Source: an uncultured Marinobacter sp.
Lineage (GTDB): Bacteria; Pseudomonadota; Gammaproteobacteria; Pseudomonadales; Oleiphilaceae
DNA length: 64,000 nucleotides
Direction of reading: 5' to 3'
NCBI RefSeq assembly: GCF_946886895.1
Contig: NZ_CAMPJO010000001.1
Coordinates: 1 to 64,000, forward strand
The translations under genes and the position numbers were made by a program. Numbering within the stretch: position 1 is the stretch's first letter; each line of letters opens with the position of its first letter. The notes under the pieces are model-generated. The model did not search any database and was not told where the DNA came from. It worked only from the letters and a program-made list of their open reading frames with translations. Positions 55,934 through 64,000 of this stretch are shown here, piece by piece.

Positions 55934-57763
55934 ATGCCATCCAACAGCCCGCTTGTACGACGCATTACCATCGCGGTCGGTGCCGTGGTGCTGACCGCCG
56001 TTGTCAGTATGGCCACCACCCTGGTTGTGTCCCAAAGCATCAAGGGTAATGCCACGGCCATCAACCTGGCCGGCGCCCTGCGCATGGGCGCATTCCAGCT
56101 GCTTGCCCGCCCGGCGGACCAGAAAGCGATGATCGACCGTTACCAGGACCGGCTTACCAGTGTCGGCATTACCCGCGCCCTGCCGGCAGACAAGGGGCAT
56201 CCCCTGTCCAGGCAGTACAGCGAGGTTCAAGAGTCCTGGGCCCGGACGCTACGCCCGGCCCTGGAGCGTCAACCTCTGGAGCGCCCCGTCCCCGCCGCTA
56301 CGGTCACCGCTACGGAGCAATTTGTGGGCGAGGTCGATCGATTGGTCACCATGCTGGAGCATCGAACCGAAGCCCGGGTCGATTTGTTGTACCTGATCCA
56401 GCTGGCGAGTCTCTGCTTCTCGGTACTGATCATCGCCGCGCTGTTCCTCGATCTGAAAACCCGGGTACTCCGGCCATTGCAGACGCTGGTGGAGATTGCC
56501 GGTGCGGTGGGCGAGAAGAACTTTACCCGCAAGGCGAACCTCAAGGGTACCGACGAACTGGCCCGGCTGGGCACGGCCTTCGATCAGATGACCAGTGAGC
56601 TGGCACTCACCTATGGCGAACTGGAGGAACGGGCACGTCTCAAGACCGAAGAACTGGAAAAAAGCCACGCAGCACTGCAATTGTTGCATGCCTCCAGCCG
56701 CAACCTGTTTGCCAATCATGACCTGTGCAACGGGGCCGTACTCATGCTTCAGGAAATGGAGCAGTTACTGGGCATTGGCCCGATCCGGTTGTACCTGCAT
56801 GACAAAGAAGCCACGGAACCGGTTCAGGCGGTAACCACCGCCGCCCGGCAGCGCCCGTTCTATTGCCGCGACCATCACTGCAATGCCTGCCTGGTGACAC
56901 CGGAGGTCTACGATGAATTGCCGGCAGAAGACAACGACGGTCGCCGGCTACTGCTGCCCATACGCATACCGGGTGAACTGCTTGGCACACTGGAAGTCTG
57001 GTACCCCGCTGACCTGGGACTCTCGGATACCGCCCGGCGGTTGCTGGAAACCCTCAGTGACCAGTTGGCAACGGCCATCTTCCTGGAGCGGCAGATCACC
57101 GAGGAACAGCAACTGACCCTGGCGGAAGAGCGCACGGTGATTGCCCGGGAACTGCACGACTCCCTGGCCCAGTCGCTGTCCTACCTGAAAATGCAGGTGA
57201 CACGACTGCGCCGGCTCGATATCAACGGTGAACAGAAACCCGCCCATGACGCCATACTGGATGAGCTCAGCGCGGGCCTGAACAGTGCCTACCGACAACT
57301 CCGGGAGTTGCTGGCCACGTTCCGGCTGAAGCTGGACACACCGGACCTGGCCACCGCACTGCGCAAAACCATTGAGGAGTTTTCCGGGCGGCTGGGAAAA
57401 CCGGTGGCGCTTCATTACAACCTGCCGCCGCAGACGCTGTCGCCAAACGAGGAAATCCATACCCTGCAGATTGTCCGGGAAGGCCTGGCCAATGCTGTGA
57501 AACATGCCGACGCCACGGATATCTCGGTCACCGTCGTCTTTGAATCACCTCAGGTACGGGTAAGAATCCGGGACAATGGCAAAGGCCTGCCGGGTGCCGA
57601 CCAGCCGGTGCACCACTACGGGCTGATTATCATGCAGGACCGGGCGCGCACCCTGGGTGGCGACGTGAACGTGGCCAACCGGGAGGAGGGAGGCGTGGAT
57701 GTAACGCTGGCATTTGTGCCCAAGATCCGGAACCTGATTCACAGCGAAGTGTTGAGCGCCTGA
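55934..57763 (+). CDS. narX: nitrate/nitrite sensor histidine kinase NarX
   Basis: A 609-residue membrane sensor. Membrane helices at about 9-33 and 151-173 flank a periplasmic nitrate-binding domain; the P-box-like stretch is INLAGALRMGAFQLL (43-57). A HAMP domain (about 175-228) follows, then a GAF-like central region with CRDHHCNACL (cysteines 311, 316, 319), typical of NarX. The HisKA_3 phosphorylation site is His-408 (ARELHDSLAQSLSYLK), and the ATPase domain has IVREGLANAVKHA and RIRDNGKGLPG. GGAGG lies seven bases before the ATG; the open frame from TTG at 55898 is not used. Pairs with narL. Confidence 0.95.
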   Translation: MPSNSPLVRRITIAVGAVVLTAVVSMATTLVVSQSIKGNATAINLAGALRMGAFQLLARPADQKAMIDRYQDRLTSVGITRALPADKGHPLSRQYSEVQESWARTLRPALERQPLERPVPAATVTATEQFVGEVDRLVTMLEHRTEARVDLLYLIQLASLCFSVLIIAALFLDLKTRVLRPLQTLVEIAGAVGEKNFTRKANLKGTDELARLGTAFDQMTSELALTYGELEERARLKTEELEKSHAALQLLHASSRNLFANHDLCNGAVLMLQEMEQLLGIGPIRLYLHDKEATEPVQAVTTAARQRPFYCRDHHCNACLVTPEVYDELPAEDNDGRRLLLPIRIPGELLGTLEVWYPADLGLSDTARRLLETLSDQLATAIFLERQITEEQQLTLAEERTVIARELHDSLAQSLSYLKMQVTRLRRLDINGEQKPAHDAILDELSAGLNSAYRQLRELLATFRLKLDTPDLATALRKTIEEFSGRLGKPVALHYNLPPQTLSPNEEIHTLQIVREGLANAVKHADATDISVTVVFESPQVRVRIRDNGKGLPGADQPVHHYGLIIMQDRARTLGGDVNVANREEGGVDVTLAFVPKIRNLIHSEVLSA

Positions 57764-57840
57764 CAGGCGCCTGACCCTCGTTATATCATCCATGTGCGGC
57801 CTGGCCGCTTGCCATCGAACGCATTCGTCAGAGAGGAATC

Positions 57841-58500
57841 ATGTCTGAGACACCCGCAAGTATTTTGCTGATCGACGACCACCCGTTGCTGCGCCAGGGC
57901 ATCAGGCAACTGGTTGACATGGAGGACGACATGGCGGTGGTCGGTGAGGCCAGTAACGCCACCGACGGTATCCGCCTGGCCATGGAGACAGAGCCGGACC
58001 TGATCCTCATGGATCTGAATATGCCAGAGATGAACGGCATTGAGGCGCTGAAAAAACTCCGGGAAAACAACGTCGGCTCACGCATCATCATGTTCACCGT
58101 GTCTGACCAGGAAGACGATGTGGTATCCGCCCTGCGCGCCGGAGCCGACGGTTACCTGCTGAAAGACATGGAACCCGAAGACATGATCCGGCAACTGCAC
58201 CAGGCCGCCGTGGGCAAAATGGTGATCAGTGATCGCCTGACGACGCTCCTTGCAGAGGCCCTGCGCTCCAACAAGCCCAGCCAGTCATCACGACCGGATT
58301 TCGACAGCCTGACGCCCCGGGAGAAAGATATTCTGCGCCTGATTGCCGAGGGCCTGTCCAACAAGATGATTGGCCGCAAGCTGGACATCAGCGATGGCAC
58401 CGTCAAGGTCCATGTGAAGCACCTGCTCAAGAAACTGAGCCTTCGGTCCCGGGTGGAAGTGGCCGTCTGGGCCGTAGAGGAAGGTCTGCATAAGGGCTGA
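57841..58500 (+). CDS. narL: nitrate response regulator NarL
   Basis: A 219-residue response regulator. The receiver domain has the acidic pair IDDH at 11-14, the phosphorylated Asp-58 ([11 protein letters not shown]) and the switch lysine in YLLKDM. The LuxR-type helix-turn-helix (about 155-215: [43 protein letters not shown]) binds heptamer pairs in nar and other promoters. It follows narX by 77 bases. AGAGAGGAA precedes the ATG. Confidence 0.96.
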   Translation: MSETPASILLIDDHPLLRQGIRQLVDMEDDMAVVGEASNATDGIRLAMETEPDLILMDLNMPEMNGIEALKKLRENNVGSRIIMFTVSDQEDDVVSALRAGADGYLLKDMEPEDMIRQLHQAAVGKMVISDRLTTLLAEALRSNKPSQSSRPDFDSLTPREKDILRLIAEGLSNKMIGRKLDISDGTVKVHVKHLLKKLSLRSRVEVAVWAVEEGLHKG

Positions 58501-58903
58501 GTTATATCAAAGCTTTCCGGACGACCTTACACTACTCTGAGCTGGTATCTGATCGCCCGGAGTAAGTTATGGCCCTGTCGCTGCCCCCTCTTTCAACTGT
58601 CCACGCTCCCTTTCTCAGGCAATCTCTGAGCGTCCTCCGCGCCTGCCGTTGCCGTTTCAACTGATTGGATTTGCATTCATTGCTGATCAGGTTCAGCCAG
58701 CTTAGATGTTGCGCCCAGACCCTGTCCTTGATGTGTTCCGACTCGTTGCCTGTCATCACTTTCACTCCATGTCAGGAGCTGTTCGATACTGTGATGGAAC
58801 AAACCGCTATCGTTGAGCTCCCGGGATTCGTCGTTATCCATATTACTCTTCCCGACTGGTTTTATAGGCCACAAAGCATAACTGAGGTACCCAACACAGT
58901 TGG
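58501..58903. other. intergenic region without supported gene
   Basis: About 400 bases between convergent narL and the TDT-family carrier gene. Short open frames exist on both strands, but none has a family resemblance or a good ribosome site. No strong repeat or terminator was found. Confidence 0.45.
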
Positions 58904-59971
58904 TCAGCCCGGCCCCACTTTGCGGGCAACGCTCGCAAAGTGCCTCCACATACCAAGGCTGGTGACTCCCCACGCAACCAGAGCCAGCCAGAGGGTAATC
59001 GCCGGAATGACCATCAGAAACTCAGTCCCGAGGGCATCGACCAGGCGAGCGGTGCCGGTGGTGTACATGGCCAGGGGAAACACCATGCTCCAGAGTTGCG
59101 GCTCGTAATTCAGCTTGTGGCGATGAATAACGTGACGCCAAAAGGTCAGCCCAATCAGTAACGGTATCCACCAACTGGCAATGGACCAGAAAAACAACGT
59201 GAATCCGCGCAGGAAAGGTAGAAAATCCGCCAGCAGGCTGCCTTCCTGTCCACGAATTATCAACGTCGAGCCTGCCAGGGTGGCGATGGCCACGGCGCCC
59301 ATATTGATCCAGTAAGGTGGGCTGAGCGTTTCGGCATTGAGCCGGAGAAAGGTCAGCCGGTAGAAAATCAGCGTGATGATTGCCAGATACAGCATACAGC
59401 CAATCATGAACATGCACAGGGCGAAGAACAGACGCAGATCCTCCGGTCCCGTCCAGGGCACCAGCGCGGTCAGTATGGCAACCGACTGGGTACTCACCGC
59501 TGCCAGCAGCCACGCACCATTAATCCCGCTATCCATCCTGGGCTTTTGCTGGCGAGTAGTGACCGCAATAAAGAACAGGTACATGATCACACCCCAAAGC
59601 ACCACACCCAGCCACCAGAAGGCCGCCGCAACCGTGGACCAGCCAAGCAGCAACTGGAACTGGGAACCGAGTATGCATGTGCCGGCAACCAGGGTGAAAA
59701 AGCCCGGTCCGCGAGCATGACTGATCATGTCATTCACCAGAGACTTCGGAAACCAGACGATTCGCACAAGGGTAAGGAAGCAGAGCAGGCCATAGGCAAG
59801 GCAATTGGCAACCAGTAAGGATACTGCCAGTATCTGATAGCCAAGCAGGCTCGATGCGATCGAAGTGGCGCCCGTGGCCATGACAACGGCGAAGTAGCCC
59901 GGGAACAAACTGGCCGCAGCTTCGCGAATCACATTAATGAGATAGCCGGGCTGTTTGTTGGTCATCGTCAC
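58904..59971 (-). CDS. TDT family (TehA/SLAC1/Mae1-like) carrier or channel
   Basis: A 355-residue inner-membrane protein with about ten helices, of the tellurite-resistance/dicarboxylate transporter family that includes TehA, plant SLAC1 anion channels and yeast Mae1/Ssu1. It begins SLFPGYFAVVMATGATSIASSL, the family opening, and has VAGTCILGSQFQLLLGW and MVFPLAMYTTGTARLVDALG near the end. Cargo might be a dicarboxylate, sulfite or a halide-like anion; nitrate or nitrite is conceivable given narXL next door, but this is only context. Start GTG at 59971, or ATG at 59965; GAGG fits the GTG better. Confidence 0.82.
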   Translation of the reverse strand: MTMTNKQPGYLINVIREAAASLFPGYFAVVMATGATSIASSLLGYQILAVSLLVANCLAYGLLCFLTLVRIVWFPKSLVNDMISHARGPGFFTLVAGTCILGSQFQLLLGWSTVAAAFWWLGVVLWGVIMYLFFIAVTTRQQKPRMDSGINGAWLLAAVSTQSVAILTALVPWTGPEDLRLFFALCMFMIGCMLYLAIITLIFYRLTFLRLNAETLSPPYWINMGAVAIATLAGSTLIIRGQEGSLLADFLPFLRGFTLFFWSIASWWIPLLIGLTFWRHVIHRHKLNYEPQLWSMVFPLAMYTTGTARLVDALGTEFLMVIPAITLWLALVAWGVTSLGMWRHFASVARKVGPG

Positions 59972-60175
59972 TTCTGCCTCTTTTTATCTTGCGGTCGCTA
60001 ATACCCGCTCGCCACTCGTCGTCTCACATAGACTAGCATTTCTTGTCCTGATGCATTCAAGCCACAGGGAGAAGCGACAGACGTTTAACAATTCTCAGGT
60101 CTCCCGGAAAAAATGAAACCGTAGACCGCCTCTGTTCTGTTAAGATTTATATGATATATTTTTTATATTAAGAAA

Positions 60176-60430
60176 TGTTACCTCCATGGCAGCGAGGATG
60201 TTGAGGTTCAGGAAAAATTCCGGAACCGCATGGTTCTGGATGTCCTGGAACATCTGAAAACCCGGGATACCGCTACACGCGAGCGCCTGGCTAAACTGGA
60301 AGATCCTTTCAGCGTGTTCCGCTGCCGGGGCATTGGCAACTGCACGGCGTACTGCCCGAAAGGGCTTAACCCCATGAAGGCCATAGGCCGCATCAAGGCC
60401 ATGCTGGTCAGAGAACAGGTCTCATTATCC
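60176..60430 (+). pseudogene. internally deleted sdhB-like iron-sulfur subunit remnant
   Basis: A remnant of a succinate dehydrogenase iron-sulfur subunit, open in frame. Its first part (about 60200-60262) ends in [12 protein letters not shown], matching the N-terminal LLDALxxLK strand of SdhB. It jumps at once to the C-terminal region, [20 protein letters not shown], followed by [20 protein letters not shown], the last cluster motif. The 2Fe-2S cysteines and about 100 or more residues between are missing. No stop follows, and the frame reads straight into the next gene. Confidence 0.78.
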
Positions 60431-61648
60431 ATGTCTACCGACAAGCCAAACGCACAAGCAACCCGTATCATCCATAACCGTCGGCATCGGGACGGATTTG
60501 GCAGCCCCTACTCACCTGTCTATAACACCACAACCTACCGGTTCCCGGATACCGGCGCACAACGGGAGGTTATCGAAGGGCGAAAACCGGGTTACCTCTA
60601 TACCCGTTGGGGCACCAATCCAACCATACAGGAACTGGAACAGGGCCTTGCCGCCCTGGAGCAGGCCGAGGCGGGGCTGGCGTTTGCTTCCGGCATGGCG
60701 GCGATTTCCGCAACCATCCTTGCCCACGGCAGGCAAGGTGTGGTCTGCGTTGGGGACATCTACGGTGGCACTCAGGAACTGCTGGTCAATCACTGTCAGC
60801 CACTGGGTATCCCGGTTACCTTTCTGCTTCAGGCCAATGAGGAAACTCTCGAGGCGTCGCTGACCCGGCCCGGCATGCTCGTATTCTGCGAGACACCCGC
60901 TAACCCGACACTTGCCATTACCGACCTCCGGGCGATGGCCAGGGTTGCCCAAAAGCACTCGGCGCTGCTGGCCGTGGACAACACGTTTGCGTCTCCCATT
61001 AATCAGCGTCCGCTGGAGCTGGGTGCGGATCTGGTCGTTCACAGTGCCACCAAGTATCTGGGCGGACACAGCGACCTGACCGCGGGCGCTCTGATGGCGT
61101 CAGCACCTTTAACCGACACCGTGGCCGCCTGGCGTAAAAGTCTTGGCCAGTTGCTCTCACCCGAGACTGCCGCCATGCTCTCCCGCAGTCTGCGTACCCT
61201 GCCGGTAAGAATCCGGCAGCACAATGAAAACGCCATGGCCGTCGCCCGGGCCATGGACGGATATCCCGGCGTAGCCCGGGTTCTCTATCCCGGCCTGCCT
61301 TCTTTCCCGGGGCACAATCTCGCGGGCGAACAAATGAGTGGCTTCGGAGGCATGATGACCATCGAGATCGCCGGTGGCGGGCAGATGGCAACCGCCGTTG
61401 CAGACAACCTGCAGGTGTTCCTGTTGGCAACCAGTCTGGGGGGCGTCGAAAGTCTGGTCAGTCAACCGTCCCTGACCAGTCACCATGCGATTGGCCAGGA
61501 GGCGCGAGAAGTGCGCGGCATCAGCGACGGTATGCTCAGGTTATCCATAGGGCTGGAAGATTCCACTGATCTGATCGCCGACTTAACGCAGGCGATAGAC
61601 AAAGCAAGGGGCACTGGTAAACCCCCATTCATGACTCAGGTCATTTAA
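60431..61648 (+). CDS. cystathionine gamma-synthase/lyase-type PLP enzyme
   Basis: A 405-residue Cys/Met-metabolism PLP enzyme. It has the N-terminal [17 protein letters not shown] with the substrate tyrosine, [14 protein letters not shown] with the phosphate-binding tyrosine, [44 protein letters not shown] (PLP lysine in ATKY) and the ending [12 protein letters not shown]. The family covers cystathionine gamma-synthase, beta/gamma-lyases and methionine gamma-lyase; which reaction it does cannot be settled by eye. [15 protein letters not shown] is the natural start, but its ribosome site is weak, and an open frame continues upstream through an sdhB remnant. Confidence 0.87.
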   Translation: MSTDKPNAQATRIIHNRRHRDGFGSPYSPVYNTTTYRFPDTGAQREVIEGRKPGYLYTRWGTNPTIQELEQGLAALEQAEAGLAFASGMAAISATILAHGRQGVVCVGDIYGGTQELLVNHCQPLGIPVTFLLQANEETLEASLTRPGMLVFCETPANPTLAITDLRAMARVAQKHSALLAVDNTFASPINQRPLELGADLVVHSATKYLGGHSDLTAGALMASAPLTDTVAAWRKSLGQLLSPETAAMLSRSLRTLPVRIRQHNENAMAVARAMDGYPGVARVLYPGLPSFPGHNLAGEQMSGFGGMMTIEIAGGGQMATAVADNLQVFLLATSLGGVESLVSQPSLTSHHAIGQEAREVRGISDGMLRLSIGLEDSTDLIADLTQAIDKARGTGKPPFMTQVI

Positions 61649-61658
61649 CCGGGCTGTG

Positions 61659-61705
61659 TTTTGCCACGCCACGAACCTGATCCAGAGAAAACACCCGTGG
61701 CAAAA
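61659..61705. repeat. inverted repeat after the PLP enzyme gene
   Basis: TTTTGCCACG (61659-61668) and CGTGGCAAAA (61696-61705), a perfect 10-base inverted repeat with a 27-base spacer, in the gap between convergent genes. It could form a hairpin at the 3' ends. Confidence 0.55.
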
Positions 61706-61886
61706 CGGCACGGCGGATGTCAAAGGTGTCCTTGTAGAAGGACAGGCCCTCGTAACTGGTTGCGGAGCCCTGGACAGACAGGTGCCGGGGGATACTCGGG
61801 TACGTGTTGGCGCATATCACCAGCGTCGCTGCCACGCACGGAATACCCGCGACGAGACGGCCTCCGGAGCCTTGTGAACGCGTACC

Positions 61887-63410
61887 TCATCCGTCCTGGT
61901 AAATTGCCTTGTAAGTTTCCCTGAGCTGATTCTTCTGAACCTTGCCCATGGTATTCCGGGGCAGGCTGTCGACGAAAAAGACGCGTTTGGGCTGTTTGTA
62001 GCGGGCCAGCTTATCCGACAGCGCCCCGATGATCTGCTCCTCGGACAGGTTCGCGCCCGGCGCCGGAACCACCACGGCCGTCACCCCCTCACCGAAATCA
62101 GGGTGAGGTACGCCGATGACCGCCGATTCCACCACGCCCTCCATCTCGTCAATGATCTGTTCCACTTCCTTCGGGTACACATTGAACCCCCCGGAAATCA
62201 CCAGGTCCTTGTCGCGGCCGACGATCTGGATATACCCGCGCTCGTCCCGGGTCGCCAGGTCACCGGTCACAAAAAAGCCGTCTTCCAGTAATTCTTCCCG
62301 AGTCTTTTCCGGCATCCGCCAGTACCCTTTGAACACGTTGGGGCCCCGGACTTCCAGCATACCAATGTCACCATCGGGCACCGGCGCATGGGTGTCCGCA
62401 TCGGTAATGCGAACCTCAACGCCTGGCAATGGTAGCCCGACGGTGCCGGCAATGCGGCCGCCGTCGTAGGGGTTGGAGGTGTTCATGTTGGTTTCGGTCA
62501 TGCCGTAGCGTTCCAGAATGGCGTGGCCGGTGCGCTTCTCGAACTCCCGGTGGGTGTCCGCGGTCAGTGGCGCCGAACCGGAGGTAAACAGGCGCATGTT
62601 GGCGACCAGGTCAGCGTTCAGCCGGTCGTCCTGCAACAGCCGGGTGTAGAAGGTGGGCACTCCCATCAGGCTGGTTCCACGAGGCATGGCCTCAATGATC
62701 GCATCGGCGTCAAAACGCGGCAGGAAGTAGAGACTGCCGCCGGCCATCAGGATCACATTGCAGGCCACAAACAGACCGTGGGTATGGAAAATCGGCAAGG
62801 CATGAATCAGGCGATCCGACTCGGTAAAGCGCCAGGCCTCAGTCAGTGAACGGGCATTGGAGCCCAGGTTGCCGTGGGTCAGCATCGCGCCCTTGGAACG
62901 CCCGGTGGTGCCGGAGGTATAGAGAATAGCGGCCAGGTCGTCTCCCGCTCTGGGCTCAACTCCCTCGAAAGGCTTGGCAATGACCGCCTTTTCCATCAGG
63001 GACCCGTCGGCCTCAGTGCCCAGTGTCTCAACCACCGGACAGCCCGTCTCTTTCGCGATCTTCTGTGCATCATTCAGCGAATCCGGGCGGCAGACAAACA
63101 GCGCCGGTTCGGCGTCACCCAGGAAGTAACCAATCTCCGAGGCGGTGTAGCCGGTATTCAACGGCAGGTACACGCCCCCCATGCGCAGGCACGCCAGATA
63201 CAACAAAATGGCCTCAGGGCTCTTGTCCACCTGCACAGCAACCCGGTCACCCGGCGCCACCCCCAATGCCTGCAGTGCGCCGGCCAGCTGGCTGCTGAGC
63301 GCCAGCGTCTGAGCATAGGTGTAGTCACGGCCTTCCGGTGTCTCGATGAAGGTTTTGTCCAGGCGCAGGTTCATGCGCTCGGCAAACGTACTGAAGAGAT
63401 TGTCGTTCAT
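61887..63410 (-). CDS. matB: malonyl-CoA synthetase (malonate-CoA ligase)
   Basis: A 507-residue acyl-adenylate-forming enzyme that makes malonyl-CoA from malonate, ATP and CoA. The P-loop-like AILYTSGTTGRSKGAMLTHGN, ILERYGMTETNMN, DLATRDERGYIQIVGRDKDLVISGG and the C-terminal lysine in LPRNTMGKVQKNQLRE are present. The choice of malonate is supported mainly by the partner gene: its ATG overlaps the stop of a malonyl-CoA decarboxylase gene (ATGA). The open frame starts 22 codons upstream inside that gene. A related short-chain substrate such as methylmalonate is possible. Confidence 0.88.
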   Translation of the reverse strand: MNDNLFSTFAERMNLRLDKTFIETPEGRDYTYAQTLALSSQLAGALQALGVAPGDRVAVQVDKSPEAILLYLACLRMGGVYLPLNTGYTASEIGYFLGDAEPALFVCRPDSLNDAQKIAKETGCPVVETLGTEADGSLMEKAVIAKPFEGVEPRAGDDLAAILYTSGTTGRSKGAMLTHGNLGSNARSLTEAWRFTESDRLIHALPIFHTHGLFVACNVILMAGGSLYFLPRFDADAIIEAMPRGTSLMGVPTFYTRLLQDDRLNADLVANMRLFTSGSAPLTADTHREFEKRTGHAILERYGMTETNMNTSNPYDGGRIAGTVGLPLPGVEVRITDADTHAPVPDGDIGMLEVRGPNVFKGYWRMPEKTREELLEDGFFVTGDLATRDERGYIQIVGRDKDLVISGGFNVYPKEVEQIIDEMEGVVESAVIGVPHPDFGEGVTAVVVPAPGANLSEEQIIGALSDKLARYKQPKRVFFVDSLPRNTMGKVQKNQLRETYKAIYQDG

Positions 63411-64000
63411 TTCTCGGTGTCTCCCTTGAGCCATTTCCGCCCTCGCTTGCTGAGCTCGCGAACGCTGGAGGAGCAAACAATGGTGTAATTGTCGGTGTAC
63501 TGTTCGTGATTGCGCTCGATGGTGTCGAGCACGTAGAGGTAATTGACCATTAACCCACAGGATTGCTGCATCCCCTGGGCGGAGGCGTCACCCTGCCAGT
63601 TGATCCGGTGCAGCTCGGCGCCGTTACCCAGGTGGAAACGCGCTACCGGGTTCAGCGGCTGGCCATCGTCAGCCTTGGCCTTGAGCAGGTACCGGGCCGC
63701 CAGCGGTCGAATCACGCTGTCGAGAGCCTCGGACCGCTCCGAGGAGTCCACCCAGCCGGCTTCGTCGAGATAACCGAGGATCTCCCGGGCCTCGGGCTCC
63801 AGCAGCTCCGGGTGTTCCAGATAGGTGGCTTCCAGCCACTTGCGGAATCCGGGCATGGGCGAAAGTGTGACGAAGTGCTTCAGGTTTGGCAGTTCCTGTT
63901 TCAGTTCCTGAACCACCTGTTTGATCAGGAAGTTGCCAAAGGAAATGCCGCGCAAACCCACCTGGCAATTACTGATACCGAAGAACGCTGCCGCGTTGGC
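63407..64000 (-). CDS. malonyl-CoA decarboxylase, 3' part (cut by window end)
   Basis: The C-terminal 197 residues of a malonyl-CoA decarboxylase (MatA/MLYCD family), which turns malonyl-CoA into acetyl-CoA and CO2. The frame is open to the window edge, reading FFGISNCQVGLRGISFGNFL and then LKHFVTLSPMPGFRKWL, both family hallmarks; the active-site histidine/serine region LHRINWQGDASAQGMQQSCG follows, with MVNYLYVLD. With matB it forms a malonate utilisation pair: ligase then decarboxylase. The true start lies outside the window. Confidence 0.92.
   Translation of the reverse strand, partial: ANAAAFFGISNCQVGLRGISFGNFLIKQVVQELKQELPNLKHFVTLSPMPGFRKWLEATYLEHPELLEPEAREILGYLDEAGWVDSSERSEALDSVIRPLAARYLLKAKADDGQPLNPVARFHLGNGAELHRINWQGDASAQGMQQSCGLMVNYLYVLDTIERNHEQYTDNYTIVCSSSVRELSKRGRKWLKGDTEK

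Noticed and set aside
58532..58765. 77-residue minus-strand frame after narL
   Set aside because: No ribosome site or family match; region treated as intergenic.
61641..61835. Possible phage coat protein fragment after matB
   Set aside because: The segment YEGLSFYKDTFDIRRAVLP faintly recalls the end of P22-type coat proteins, but only over a few residues and with no other phage gene nearby.

Overview
This 64 kb window (about 60% GC) looks like a chromosome segment of a marine gammaproteobacterium, most likely Marinobacter or a close relative. The case rests on a WS/DGAT wax ester synthase beside a desaturase system, a full nar nitrate respiration operon with a DNR-type regulator, and a quinol-dependent NO reductase with NsrR. 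No tRNA, rRNA, CRISPR array, prophage or intact insertion sequence was found.

Layout. 0-4.6 kb: a small secreted protein, a DsbA-like oxidoreductase, a nitronate monooxygenase, a decayed chemoreceptor, a DUF6435 protein and cbpA-cbpM. 4.6-6.2 kb: a DUF433/PIN-like toxin-antitoxin pair bracketed by a 15-bp exact direct repeat. 6.2-11.8 kb: a minus-strand tkt-epd-pgk-fba carbon operon. 11.9-16.6 kb: an ArsR-methyltransferase fusion regulator (SahR-like), then metK-ahcY-metF; two near-identical palindromes flank the regulator. 16.9-19.2 kb: a polar amino acid ABC importer. 19.2-27.8 kb: DUF2505, bioA with a BirA-type operator, rsmE, DUF445, an HDOD protein, a YihY membrane protein, a D-2-hydroxyacid dehydrogenase and tpm. 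28.0-34.9 kb: prkA-yeaH-spoVR plus a PhoD-like phosphatase. 34.8-40.5 kb: lrgAB, wax ester synthase and desT/desCB. 40.5-48 kb: nsrR, DUF454, a small membrane protein, norZ, moaA, dnr and a parvulin isomerase. 47.6-58.5 kb: narGHJI, a frameshifted narK, and narXL. 58.9-64 kb: a TDT-family carrier, a cystathionine gamma-synthase-type enzyme preceded in frame by an internally deleted sdhB remnant, and matB with the 3' part of a malonyl-CoA decarboxylase gene.

How the parts work together. The 40-58 kb block is one anaerobic nitrogen oxide module: NarXL senses nitrate and nitrite, NarGHI reduces nitrate, MoaA makes cofactor, the parvulin probably assists folding, DNR and an FNR-like box give anaerobic and NO control, and NsrR probably controls NO detoxification by NorZ. 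The 11.9-16.6 kb block is a regulated SAM cycle. The 36-40.5 kb block joins storage lipid synthesis to control of fatty acid unsaturation.

The strongest unexplained signal is a family of three ~110-bp repeats. Each folds into a long outer stem of unrelated sequence plus two short hairpins whose tetraloops are always TCCN. Stem sequence changes while pairing is kept, which suggests selection on structure. All assignments are by reading the sequence; no database search was run.
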